Origin: Candidatus Dadabacteria bacterium
GTDB lineage: Bacteria > Bdellovibrionota_C > UBA2361 > J135
DNA: 11,281 bases
NCBI GenBank assembly: GCA_003694225.1
Contig: RFKT01000132.1
Span: 1 to 11,281, forward strand
Reading direction: 5' to 3'
Shown: piece by piece, positions 1 through 7,752 of the stretch
How positions within the stretch are numbered: position 1 is the first letter of the stretch
How the letters are laid out: every line of letters starts with the position of its first letter
The notes under the pieces: generated by a model
What the model was told of the DNA's origin: nothing
The model's input: only the letters and a program-made list of their open reading frames with translations
Databases searched by the model: none
Position numbers and translations under genes: made by a program

Positions 1-12
1 AATCCTTGCGAA

Positions 13-648
13 CTATGTCTTTTTTCTTCTCCCATAAGTCCATATAAAATCTTTATATCCCCGGATGATCTTTGTGCGCCCCGAGAAGGGATTTACAACG
101 ATGGTAATTTCATCTCCTCCTTGCTGCTTCAGGTGTATGACGGAAAACTCCGAGAAGCCTCTTGGTGAAAACATAATGTAAGGCTTCCCTTTATTTGATT
201 TTCCCCGCATAGTCCGCACTTCAGTAAACCGAGTGCCGGAGGGAGGATGCACAGGCTTTGAAAGCGAGGGAATGGAAGGAGGAGGAATGAAGGTTGCGGT
301 TGATCCTATACCGGGATTTAGAAATGCAGCCAGCTCAAGGGCGATATTTCCCAAAGTTGGATCTAGGCTCTTAATATAAGCTGTCTCATCTTCTGATTTC
401 ATGACGCCTACTCTGTACAGATTTTTGTCCAGATCTATCTCCATCCGGTAATATGCCTGATCCATTACAGCCTGATAGTGCAGAAATTCTATGGTCTCAG
501 AGAGAGACCTTAAAAAACCCTCTTCCTTCCAAAAGTAAAATGTGTGAGTCCTTACGCCGACAAGCGCGAGCACAGCCCCTATAATCAAGATTACAAGGCT
601 GAGTTCAATGAGAGTAAACCCGGCTTTTGCCTTCTTGTTGCGCTTCAA
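13..648 (-). CDS. gspH: GspH-like type II secretion minor pseudopilin
   Basis: This 211-residue protein is probably a minor pseudopilin of the T2SS, processed by the prepilin peptidase and placed at or near the tip of the periplasmic pseudopilus. The N-terminus is a classic class III leader: ten basic residues ending in Gly10, then FTLIELSLVI with Glu at mature position +5, then a hydrophobic helix to about residue 31. The C-terminal part (about 157-195: MFSPRGFSEFSV, then a strand ending NPFSGRTKI) has the pattern seen in GspH/FimT-type proteins. The central region has a Pro-rich stretch (about 119-136). The start is TTG: there is an in-frame stop eight codons upstream and no in-frame ATG before the leader, so the choice is well constrained. 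It lies 25 nt after gspG. The H assignment rests on position and C-terminal pattern; another minor pseudopilin (I or J) is less likely. Confidence 0.8.
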   Translation of the reverse strand: MKRNKKAKAGFTLIELSLVILIIGAVLALVGVRTHTFYFWKEEGFLRSLSETIEFLHYQAVMDQAYYRMEIDLDKNLYRVGVMKSEDETAYIKSLDPTLGNIALELAAFLNPGIGSTATFIPPPSIPSLSKPVHPPSGTRFTEVRTMRGKSNKGKPYIMFSPRGFSEFSVIHLKQQGGDEITIVVNPFSGRTKIIRGYKDFIWTYGRRKKT

Positions 649-673
649 ATTTACACTCGGCTTTTTCTAAAAG

Positions 674-1105
674 CTATGGCCCTGTGATAAAATCATCAAA
701 ATCTTCATCCTTTCCGCCTTCTTTTCCATCAGCTCCAAGAGACATAAGTTTGTAGGTCCTGCCGTTATTTTCCAATTTGTATATAAAGGGATTGCCCCAA
801 GCATCTAAAAGCTGGTCAGGTTCAGCTACCTTTTGGAAGCCAACAATATCACTTGTGCCGTTGACCAGCGCTTGAAGATTGGGCGGCAAGGAATTGTACC
901 TTAACTGGTATTCCTTTATGGAGTAGCTTAGCTGCTGCATCTTGAGTTTGTTTATATCCCTTTTGGCAGATCCTAGCTTTCCAAAGATCCTCCCTCCCAA
1001 AAATGCCATCAACACAGAAAGGATAATCAGCACAACTATAATTTCAACTAACGTAAGACCACTTTCTGAGTGCCTTAAAGCTAAAGGTTTGTTTCGTTTC
1101 TCCAT
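674..1105 (-). CDS. gspG: Type II secretion major pseudopilin GspG
   Basis: GspG is the main subunit of the T2SS pseudopilus, the periplasmic filament thought to push substrates through the secretin. The 143-residue product has a 16-residue leader ending ESG, a cleavage-site LTLVEI with Glu at +5, and a hydrophobic helix. The C-terminal half has the GspG hallmarks LLDAWGNPF and SLGADGKEGG followed by an acidic DEDFDD segment; in known GspG proteins this region binds structural calcium. Position +1 is Leu rather than the usual Phe. The reading frame opens at a GTG (1114) that overlaps the gspF stop by 4 nt, but I prefer the ATG at 1103-1105 because AGGGG (1114-1118) lies 8 nt upstream of it. 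Length is normal for the family. Confidence 0.95.
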   Translation of the reverse strand: MEKRNKPLALRHSESGLTLVEIIVVLIILSVLMAFLGGRIFGKLGSAKRDINKLKMQQLSYSIKEYQLRYNSLPPNLQALVNGTSDIVGFQKVAEPDQLLDAWGNPFIYKLENNGRTYKLMSLGADGKEGGKDEDFDDFITGP

Positions 1106-1110
1106 AAGTT

Positions 1111-1118
1111 TCACCCCT
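1111..1118 (-). promoter_or_regulatory. Ribosome binding site deciding the gspG start
   Basis: On the minus strand this reads AGGGGTGA. It sits about 8 nt (from AGGGG) before the ATG at 1103-1105, but overlaps the alternative GTG start at 1112-1114, so it favours the ATG. It also contains the gspF stop codon, so translation of gspF and gspG is probably coupled. Confidence 0.6.
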
Positions 1119-2340
1119 GTTGCACAAGATTAACCAAATCAACCATAGGAAGAAGAATAGATATTACAATGGAAAAAACTATTCCCCCCAGAACTATCAT
1201 CATTACGGGCTCAATGAGTGAAGTAAGCCCAGCCAACGTTGCATTCACTTCATTTTCATACGATTTGCCAGCTTTTACAAGCATCGACTCAAGCCTTCCG
1301 CTTGTCTCCCCTATGGCTATCATATGGATAAGCATAGGGGGAAAAAACTTAGATTTTCCAAACTCTTTTGCCAGACTCTTTCCTTCCTTTACACCTTCTC
1401 TCGCATCCTCTATAGCCCTGCGTAGGTGCACATTGTTGACGATGTTTTTAGCTATGTTCATTGACTCTAAAAGCCCTACTCCATTGGAGAGCAGTACTCC
1501 AAGGGTGCGAGCCATTCTAGCAGTTGCGATTTTTAAAAGAAGTTGTCCTAAGATAGGAACCTTAAGAGCCCATCTGTCAATCTTATCCTTTCCCTTCTCT
1601 GTACGGTAATATGCCCTTGCCCCGTACACAAGCCCTGCGGCTGCAAGCAGAAGCAAAAACCAATACCTTGTAAGGAAATGAGAGATAGCCAACATAATGG
1701 TGGTTGGAAGTGGCAGGGCCGCTCCCTGTTTGATAAATATATTCACTATTGTGGGTACTACAAATGTAAGCAGGGCTACTACGACAAGGGTGCAAAATAC
1801 AAGCATCAAAGCCGGATAAAAAAGGGCTGAGGTGATTTTTCTCCGCAGTTCGATCTGCGCCTCCAGATAATCGGCCAAATTTTCAAGCACAGCATCCAGT
1901 GTCCCGGAGGCTTCGCCGGATGTGATCATGTTTACATATAGCTTAGGAAAGGCTTTCGGAAATTTTGCCATAGCTTTCGCTAGCGAGCTTCCTTCCTGAA
2001 CCTCTTCTTTTATTTCGATTATTATTCCCTTCAAGTTGGTGGAAAGCACCTGCTCAGATAAGGCCTGAAGTGATTCTACTACTGGAAGACCGGCCCCTAT
2101 AAGGGTGGCTAACTGCCGGGTGGCAATAGCCAGATCATCCAGCCCCACTCCTTTAGAGCGGAAGATAAACCTTATGTCACGGCGTTTTTCGTGGCTCAAG
2201 TCGAATGTTTCCCTTAATTCTGTAGCGTATATGCCTGAAAGGCGTAGCTTTTGTCTTGCCGCGCGCGCGCTTTCAGCATCGATAGAGCCTTTGGTAGGCT
2301 TCCCTTTCTTATCTATGGCTGTGTATTCGTATATAGGCAT
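1111..2340 (-). CDS. gspF: Type II secretion inner-membrane platform protein GspF
   Basis: GspF is the polytopic inner-membrane protein at the centre of the T2SS assembly platform, contacting the GspE ATPase and probably coupling ATP hydrolysis to pseudopilus assembly. The 409-residue product starts MPIYEYTAID, the typical opening of the family, with the linker GKPTKGSIDAES. Two homologous cytoplasmic T2SF repeats follow (about 73-170 and 276-375), each with the family signature: MITSGEASGTLDAVL at 138-152 and MIAIGETSGRLESML at 340-354. Membrane segments are at about 172-200, 224-242 and 376-400. Length is standard. It begins 18 nt after the gspE stop with an ATG and no obvious Shine-Dalgarno, suggesting translational coupling to gspE. 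A short alternating GC run near 2260-2271 encodes part of the ESARAARQ segment. Confidence 0.97.
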   Translation of the reverse strand: MPIYEYTAIDKKGKPTKGSIDAESARAARQKLRLSGIYATELRETFDLSHEKRRDIRFIFRSKGVGLDDLAIATRQLATLIGAGLPVVESLQALSEQVLSTNLKGIIIEIKEEVQEGSSLAKAMAKFPKAFPKLYVNMITSGEASGTLDAVLENLADYLEAQIELRRKITSALFYPALMLVFCTLVVVALLTFVVPTIVNIFIKQGAALPLPTTIMLAISHFLTRYWFLLLLAAAGLVYGARAYYRTEKGKDKIDRWALKVPILGQLLLKIATARMARTLGVLLSNGVGLLESMNIAKNIVNNVHLRRAIEDAREGVKEGKSLAKEFGKSKFFPPMLIHMIAIGETSGRLESMLVKAGKSYENEVNATLAGLTSLIEPVMMIVLGGIVFSIVISILLPMVDLVNLVQQG

Positions 2341-2358
2341 GGTATGACTTGACAGCTA

Positions 2359-4011
2359 TTATACTCCTAAGGCTATGTCCTGTCCTGCCTCCCCCGTCTC
2401 TAAGGTCACCCTTAGCACCTCTTCAACTGATGTGATTCCCTTAAACACCTTGTTTGCCCCATCCATTCGCAAAGTTTGAAAGCCCTTTTCCACTGCCCGG
2501 TTCCGGATGGTTGTGGCATCAGTGCGCTGGATAATTAGCGATCTAATCTCATCATCTATAAGGAGAAGTTCATGTATGCCGATTCTTCCTGAATAGCCTG
2601 TATTCCTGCAAAACTCACATCCCCCTTCCGATGGTCGCTTAGCTTTTCTTTCTTTCACTTTTTCTGGATTGAGGCCAAGCTCACGGAGCTCTTCATCACT
2701 CATTTCATATTCAACGGAACAGTGTGGGCACAATTTCCTTACCAATCTTTGTGCCATAACTGCTAAGAGGCTTGAAGAGACGAGAAAAGGCTCTATGCCT
2801 ATATCCAAAAGCCTTGTTATGGAGCCTGCGGAGTCATTGGTGTGGAGAGTTGAAAGCACCAAATGCCCTGTAAGAGAGGCTTGAATTGCGATCTCTGCCG
2901 TTTCAATGTCCCTGATCTCTCCAACCATGACGACATCTGGATCCTGCCTTAGTATGGAGCGGAGGCCGGATGCAAATGTAAAATTAATCTTTGGGTTAAC
3001 CTGCATCTGGCCGATTCCGTCAAGCTGGTATTCTATAGGGTCTTCAACAGTAAGTATATTGAGAGAGGGTTTGTTAATTCGTGTAAGGCATGCATAAAGT
3101 GTTGTGGTCTTTCCTGAACCTGTAGGACCTGTCACTAAAATTATGCCGTGCGGCCTCGTAATCAGATTTTCAACAATCTTAAGCTTGTCCTTTTCTATTC
3201 CAAGCTGTTCAAGATCAAGGATAGCCGCGGATTTGTCCAATAGCCTCATTACTATTCTTTCCCCAAATTGGGTCGGTACGGTAGATACGCGGATATCAAC
3301 ATCTTTGCCGGCTATCTTAAGGCCCACACGTCCGTCCTGAGGGAGCCTCTTTTCTGCTATGTTAAGCCCCGCCATGACCTTTATTCTGGATATTATTGCT
3401 GCGTGAAATGCCCTGTCTTCCTCCGCCACGTCTTTTAGGACGCCGTCTATCCTAAAGCGCACCTTTAAGCTGTGTTCAAAGGGTTCGATATGTATGTCTG
3501 ATGCCCGTTCTGTGCTTGCTTTGAATATTATCGAGTTTACATATCTTATAATTGGAGCATCATCGTCTTCTGCATCGGTTACATCAATCTTTAACTGCTC
3601 GCTGAAGAAATCCGTATATTCTTTATCTCCAGAGTTTTCCAGCGAATCCGATCGGTCTTTCATTAACCGTGTTCTGATTGTGTTAATTGTCCGTGCAATT
3701 TCATCCGGCGAGGTCACTATTACTTTGATATTTTTCCCATAACAGAGCCTAAGCTGATCTATTGCTTGGACATTGAGAGGATCGGATGTTGCCACTGTTA
3801 CGGTGTTTTCATCGCCTTCAACCGGAACGGTGTTAAATTGCCTTCCCCATGAGCCTGCAATTCTGTCAAAATCTCCCCGCAGGAGCTCTCTGGGAGGATT
3901 GGGCTCGGGGAGCTTTTCCATATACTGTAGACCAAAAAGGGATGCCAGCACCTTTGCTTCCAGCCCTTCCTCTATTGTCTCTTGAGTGGGGGAGTCGTTG
4001 TCTTTATCCAT
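2359..4011 (-). CDS. gspE: Type II secretion ATPase GspE
   Basis: GspE is the cytoplasmic hexameric ATPase that powers T2SS pseudopilus assembly, docked to the inner membrane through GspL and GspF. The 550-residue product has an N-terminal GspE/PilB-type domain (about 20-115) and then the ATPase. Visible motifs are SDIHIEP (171-177), Walker A GPTGSGKT (295-302), an Asp box TVEDPIEYQ (321-329), Walker B with DPDVVMVGEIRD (357-368) and a His box TGHLVLSTLHTND (381-393). A zinc-binding tetracysteine is present as CPHC (428-431) and CEFC (465-468). All catalytic motifs look intact. It starts at an ATG 16 nt after the gspD stop, with no recognisable Shine-Dalgarno. PilB of type IV pili is the main alternative, but the gspC/gspD neighbours make GspE the better call. 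Confidence 0.97.
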   Translation of the reverse strand: MDKDNDSPTQETIEEGLEAKVLASLFGLQYMEKLPEPNPPRELLRGDFDRIAGSWGRQFNTVPVEGDENTVTVATSDPLNVQAIDQLRLCYGKNIKVIVTSPDEIARTINTIRTRLMKDRSDSLENSGDKEYTDFFSEQLKIDVTDAEDDDAPIIRYVNSIIFKASTERASDIHIEPFEHSLKVRFRIDGVLKDVAEEDRAFHAAIISRIKVMAGLNIAEKRLPQDGRVGLKIAGKDVDIRVSTVPTQFGERIVMRLLDKSAAILDLEQLGIEKDKLKIVENLITRPHGIILVTGPTGSGKTTTLYACLTRINKPSLNILTVEDPIEYQLDGIGQMQVNPKINFTFASGLRSILRQDPDVVMVGEIRDIETAEIAIQASLTGHLVLSTLHTNDSAGSITRLLDIGIEPFLVSSSLLAVMAQRLVRKLCPHCSVEYEMSDEELRELGLNPEKVKERKAKRPSEGGCEFCRNTGYSGRIGIHELLLIDDEIRSLIIQRTDATTIRNRAVEKGFQTLRMDGANKVFKGITSVEEVLRVTLETGEAGQDIALGV

Positions 4012-4027
4012 ATTACAAAAGAAGGCG

Positions 4028-6727
4028 TCAATCCATACGGTACCAAGGGCCTTTACCTAGATTCATTATCTCATAAGGGGAAAGTATTCGCCACTGGGTT
4101 GATGGGATGCCGGTGCGTGTTTCTGCAGATTCCCTAGATGGATAGACCCCTATACATTTTAATTGAAGGTTTTTGTTTCCAACTTTGTATATATATCCCT
4201 GCCCAGGTTGAAAAAACCGGAGAACTGCTTGAGGCGTACTTTGCGGAAGCTCCACTCCAACAAGGGAGTTAGAAGCTCCTTTAACCAAGGCTTTCGCTTC
4301 TGCCTTATTAGCTGCTTTGAAAAGATAAAATCTTGCTAGCCCCATATTAGCCGATACGTCTCCCTTGTCTGAGATCGGAGGAAGGGATGGGGAGACGGTC
4401 ACCTTAAGAGGAGCCTGTGTTCCTTTGTCGCCTGATTTGTTCGTAGTGGAAGGAGTGGCTGGCAAAGAGTCTTCTCTCTTTTGCCTTGGAGGGATTATTG
4501 TCCCCGGCTTTATATCTGACATCTTTGGCTCTGCTACTGTGTCTATGGCAAAGTTGTCAAGCAGCTCCTTTCTGTCAGGTTCTATTCCGTTTTCCTCGAT
4601 GCTTCTTTTTACCTTATCCCTGTATTTTACTGTGGTCTCCCTTGCATCAAACTGGTCTTTTATTATCTTTGGTGTGATGAAGATCAGCAGATTTGTTTGC
4701 CGTTTGGATTCCGTAGATGTCCTAAAAAGATGCCCCAGTACGGGTATATCGCTTAAGAACGGCACTCCCTCTTCCCTTGATGTTACATCATCAGATATAA
4801 GACCTCCGATTGCTATCATTTGGCCGCTTCTTGTGATCACGGTTGTTTCGCTCGTCCTGATAGTGGTGGTAGGTCCCAACGGGGAGTTGGCTGTAGCTTC
4901 GATAACAGAGGATACCTCAGTGAAGATATTTAAGGTTACCGTATCTCCTGAGCTTATCTGAGGAGTAAGCCTGAGGGTGATGCCTACATCCTGTCTTTCT
5001 ACCTGATTGAATGTATTGTTTAGGTTTGTGCTACTTGTAGATGTACTCGCCAAAAATGGCACATTTCTTCCTACAACTATTTCAGCTTCTTCATTGTCTG
5101 TTGTAAGTATATTTGGCGCACTAAGAACATTTACATTGGTGTTTTGCCTTGCTGCAGAGAGAAGGACTGCTTGGGAGGGGATAACTATATTTCCCGGAAG
5201 TGTTATCGTGCCTGCGCTTGCCGCTGCTATGGAAAAATCTGCTAGGGCAGTTGGGTCAGAGAGGAGCTTTGAAAGGTTGTTAAAGCTCTGGTTTGCCATT
5301 ATGCCTCTGTCTGCGCCGCCTGTAGATGAGACAAACTCAGTGCCCACCGATGTTGAGTCGTTAAGTGTGACTTCCAAAAGCACTGCTTCAACCAGCACCT
5401 GCCTTCTCTTTATGTCAAGCTGTTTGAGAAGTTCCAATATCTTGTCATAATCTGATTTGCTGCTTGAGATGATTAAGGAGTTTGTTGAAGGATCAGCTGT
5501 AATTGATACATCTTCGCCAAATGCAACATGGACAGGTGATTCGGGAGTTTTTCCCTCAGATCTTGATCTTCCAGGAGTTCTCCTCTGTCTGCTTAGGCGC
5601 TCTCTGGAGGAAGAAGACCTTCTAGATGACAGAGGAGATTCTTCACGGCTCGAACGAGCGGAGCGTGAAGAGCTTCTTGATGTTGAAGTTCCGCCTTCTC
5701 CTACAAGCCCCCCAAGCACTTCCGCCAATACTTCTGCGTCTGCATGTTGGCACCGATATACATAAAACCTGTGGCTTGAAAGATCCACAGGGCTGTCGAG
5801 CTTGGCTATTAAAGCGCGAATCTTCAAGGTGTCTGTTTCATCCGCTATAAGGATTATCGAATTTGTCCGTTCGTCAGGGATTATCTTTGGGGCTGTGTAG
5901 CTTGTGCCAATTGCTATCTCCTTTCCATCTGCAAAGCCTTCTCTGGATGTTAGCTTTCCTCTTTCCCTAAGCCTGCTTCTAAAGATCTCCACAGTTCTTG
6001 AACTGGATTCTCCTTTGTCCTTGTCTTCTTCAGGCTCCAATATCTTTTGCAAGGTATCGGCGATTTCCATAGCATCTGCGTTTTTGATCGGGATTATGGT
6101 AAGGTCAGTGTCTGTAGAAGGGATATCAAGAGAGCGGATTATATCTTCAATCCGCGCAATGTTGTCTGCAAAATCTATAATAATTAGAGAATTAGTTTTT
6201 CCATACGCAGTAACTAGCCCATCACTGGATATGAGCTGCGAGATCAGCTTTTGTACATCTGTTGCAGAGACATGCTTTAGCTTAAAAAGCTTTGTTACCA
6301 CAGTGGCTGTTGGGTTTTTCAGCTCTTCGACTACAGTTGGTACTGTGGTCTTTCTCGCCTGTTTTGCTGATATTATCTTCCACAGGTTTGTACCTATCGG
6401 GACAGCAGTGTACCCTTTTAAAGCCAATATTGCATCTAGGATCCTTATAGCTTCTTTGCTTGATACTTTGGATGGAAGGTAAATAGAAACCCTTCCTTTT
6501 ACCTTATCATCCAAGATATAATTTCGCTTGGTCTTTTTGCTGAAGATCTTGATTATTGCACCAAGGTCGGCGTTCTTTATGTGAATCTCTGTTGTTTTTG
6601 CATCCGAGTTATTTCCGGTTGTCTGCTGGTCGATAGCTTCCGCTGGAATCGATAGATGCAGGAAGGCAAATGCGCACAGTGCCGCCAGACAACATGAAAT
6701 AATCCGTTTTTGGCTTGAATACACCAC
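4028..6727 (-). CDS. gspD: Type II secretion outer-membrane secretin GspD, extended
   Basis: GspD forms the outer-membrane secretin channel of the T2SS. The 899-residue product has a signal peptide (hydrophobic about 9-28, likely cleavage after AEA at 31) and an N0 domain (about 45-120). Repeated N domains follow: N1 about 143-203, N2 about 208-312, N3 about 318-440. The secretin core runs to about 690; it includes VLSAPNILTTDNEEAEIVVGRNVPF (split here: VLSAPNILTTDN at 534-545, then VVGRNVPF at 551-558), VGITLRLTPQI at 581-591 and IPVLGHLFR at 661-669. Two features are odd: a Ser/Arg-rich insertion at about 346-392 and roughly 200 residues after the core. The start is GTG, with a second GTG immediately after it. 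AAAGGT (6738-6743) is a plausible ribosome site 10 nt upstream. It lies 14 nt after gspC and 16 nt before gspE. Identity as a secretin is certain; T2SS rather than pilus type follows from the neighbours and N-domain layout. Confidence 0.96.
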   Translation of the reverse strand: MVYSSQKRIISCCLAALCAFAFLHLSIPAEAIDQQTTGNNSDAKTTEIHIKNADLGAIIKIFSKKTKRNYILDDKVKGRVSIYLPSKVSSKEAIRILDAILALKGYTAVPIGTNLWKIISAKQARKTTVPTVVEELKNPTATVVTKLFKLKHVSATDVQKLISQLISSDGLVTAYGKTNSLIIIDFADNIARIEDIIRSLDIPSTDTDLTIIPIKNADAMEIADTLQKILEPEEDKDKGESSSRTVEIFRSRLRERGKLTSREGFADGKEIAIGTSYTAPKIIPDERTNSIILIADETDTLKIRALIAKLDSPVDLSSHRFYVYRCQHADAEVLAEVLGGLVGEGGTSTSRSSSRSARSSREESPLSSRRSSSSRERLSRQRRTPGRSRSEGKTPESPVHVAFGEDVSITADPSTNSLIISSSKSDYDKILELLKQLDIKRRQVLVEAVLLEVTLNDSTSVGTEFVSSTGGADRGIMANQSFNNLSKLLSDPTALADFSIAAASAGTITLPGNIVIPSQAVLLSAARQNTNVNVLSAPNILTTDNEEAEIVVGRNVPFLASTSTSSTNLNNTFNQVERQDVGITLRLTPQISSGDTVTLNIFTEVSSVIEATANSPLGPTTTIRTSETTVITRSGQMIAIGGLISDDVTSREEGVPFLSDIPVLGHLFRTSTESKRQTNLLIFITPKIIKDQFDARETTVKYRDKVKRSIEENGIEPDRKELLDNFAIDTVAEPKMSDIKPGTIIPPRQKREDSLPATPSTTNKSGDKGTQAPLKVTVSPSLPPISDKGDVSANMGLARFYLFKAANKAEAKALVKGASNSLVGVELPQSTPQAVLRFFQPGQGYIYKVGNKNLQLKCIGVYPSRESAETRTGIPSTQWRILSPYEIMNLGKGPWYRMD

Positions 6728-6741
6728 TAGTTTAGTTACCT

Positions 6742-7647
6742 TTATCTCACTTCATAATGAAGTTCTTTTTCGACCCTGTTTCTTTCTATTACAACATCAA
6801 AGCTTCGCTCTTCCTTGAGTTCCTCAAATAGCTTTAAGGCTTCTGAGAGATCCCCCAGATCTTTTCCATTGATTTTTTTTAATATGTCTCCATTTCTAAG
6901 CCCTATCTTTGAGTAAAAACTGTTAGGCCGGATTGCAAAGAGCCTCAGCCCAACAGATCTTCCATTTTTAAAGTACGGCACAGCCCGCGCCTGTTGCAGC
7001 AAAAGCGGCAGGTTATCGAGTGCCTTGTCAAGCTCCTCTTCGTCTATAACAAACTCACCCGGTTCCTCTTCTATTATTCCTCCAACCTTTCCTCCTCTCC
7101 TTCTGCTCTTTCCGAATATATCAAGCGTAAGCTCTTCTGTTACTCCATTTCTCTCTATTTCTACCTTATCAGGCTCAACTTTTACCAGTTTGGCTTCCCC
7201 AAAGATCTCTTCTCCTATCCCAAAGGCATCCTGCGTTTTTTTCCTTTTATTCTCTATGATGGCATAGGGAGGTTCCCCTTCAGTAATAAATACCCCCACT
7301 AGCTGGAGAGGAAGTTTTGTTCTCGGTTTCGGAGCTTTTTTTGATATCCTGGGAGGAGCTATCACTCCGAAGATATTGTTTTTAACTATATCCGCATAGT
7401 CTATATTGCCTTTATGCTGTGCAGATAGCTGCGGTGATGAAGGGAGAGCGCGCACTGTTTGAAGCACGTTGTGGAGTGAAGATGTAATAAAGGAGTCTAA
7501 CACCGCTCTAATATCGCTTACTGCAATTAACACTATAAACGCCGTTATCAGCCATTTAACGATTGTAATAAACCCATATACAACCTCAGGCTCTTCAAGA
7601 AAGCTTAAGTTTAACAAGTTTAAAGTATATGACCTTCTTATAGCCAT
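6742..7647 (-). CDS. gspC: Type II secretion clamp protein GspC with PDZ domain
   Basis: GspC is the bitopic inner-membrane protein that joins the T2SS inner-membrane platform to the secretin and helps select substrates. The roughly 300-residue product has a short cytoplasmic tail and one membrane helix (about 28-46). A periplasmic homology region (about 88-180) contains IVKNNIFGVI, LPLQLVGVF and a YAIIENK-type segment, which match the GspC/PilP pattern. After an acidic linker (about 190-215) there is a C-terminal PDZ-like domain (about 228-300; RSVGLRLFAIRPNSFYSKIG then GLRNGDILKKINGK). Three consecutive start codons, GTG (7653), TTG (7650) and ATG (7647), are in frame. I use the ATG, but a GGGA at about 7658-7661 would fit the first two better, so the true end may be up to 6 nt further right. 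It is the first gene of the gsp operon. Confidence 0.92.
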   Translation of the reverse strand: MAIRRSYTLNLLNLSFLEEPEVVYGFITIVKWLITAFIVLIAVSDIRAVLDSFITSSLHNVLQTVRALPSSPQLSAQHKGNIDYADIVKNNIFGVIAPPRISKKAPKPRTKLPLQLVGVFITEGEPPYAIIENKRKKTQDAFGIGEEIFGEAKLVKVEPDKVEIERNGVTEELTLDIFGKSRRRGGKVGGIIEEEPGEFVIDEEELDKALDNLPLLLQQARAVPYFKNGRSVGLRLFAIRPNSFYSKIGLRNGDILKKINGKDLGDLSEALKLFEELKEERSFDVVIERNRVEKELHYEVR

Positions 7648-7685
7648 CAACACTTAATCCCAAAATATTGGTGCGAGAGCGGATG

Positions 7686-7734
7686 CAGTGATCCTCTTGC
7701 AGAGATTACCACTGTTTATCAGTAGCCGCCAGTG
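7686..7734. repeat. Cluster of short CAGTG/CACTG inverted repeats upstream of gspC
   Basis: CAGTG (7686-7690), CACTG (7710-7714), CAGT (7720-7723) and CAGTG (7730-7734) occur in the 95-nt spacer before gspC. The central CACTG could pair with either flanking CAGTG, and CTCT/AGAG (7694-7697 with 7701-7704) forms a small inner stem within the left pairing. The stems are only 4-5 bp, so this could be chance. An operator or mRNA-level control of gspC is possible but unproven. Confidence 0.3.
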
Positions 7735-7735
7735 C

Positions 7736-7752
7736 ATAAAACAAGGTTTTAT
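7736..7752. repeat. Perfect inverted repeat across the stop of the BamD-like gene
   Basis: ATAAAAC-AAG-GTTTTAT is a perfect 7-bp inverted repeat with a 3-nt loop, covering the stop codon of the minus-strand lipoprotein gene. A T-run follows it on the plus strand only (7752-7756), so it does not look like a terminator for the minus-strand gene. The stem is AT-rich and weak. Confidence 0.35.

Noticed and set aside
2259..2273. Alternating GC run as a possible Z-DNA or regulatory element
   Set aside because: It is short and lies inside gspF, where it encodes an ordinary Ala/Arg-rich segment of the N-terminal region.
4365..4961. Long plus-strand frames opposite gspD (also 5904-6482 and 5007-5450)
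   Set aside because: These are shadows of the gspD coding sequence; the minus-strand frame has clear secretin domains while the opposite frames have none.
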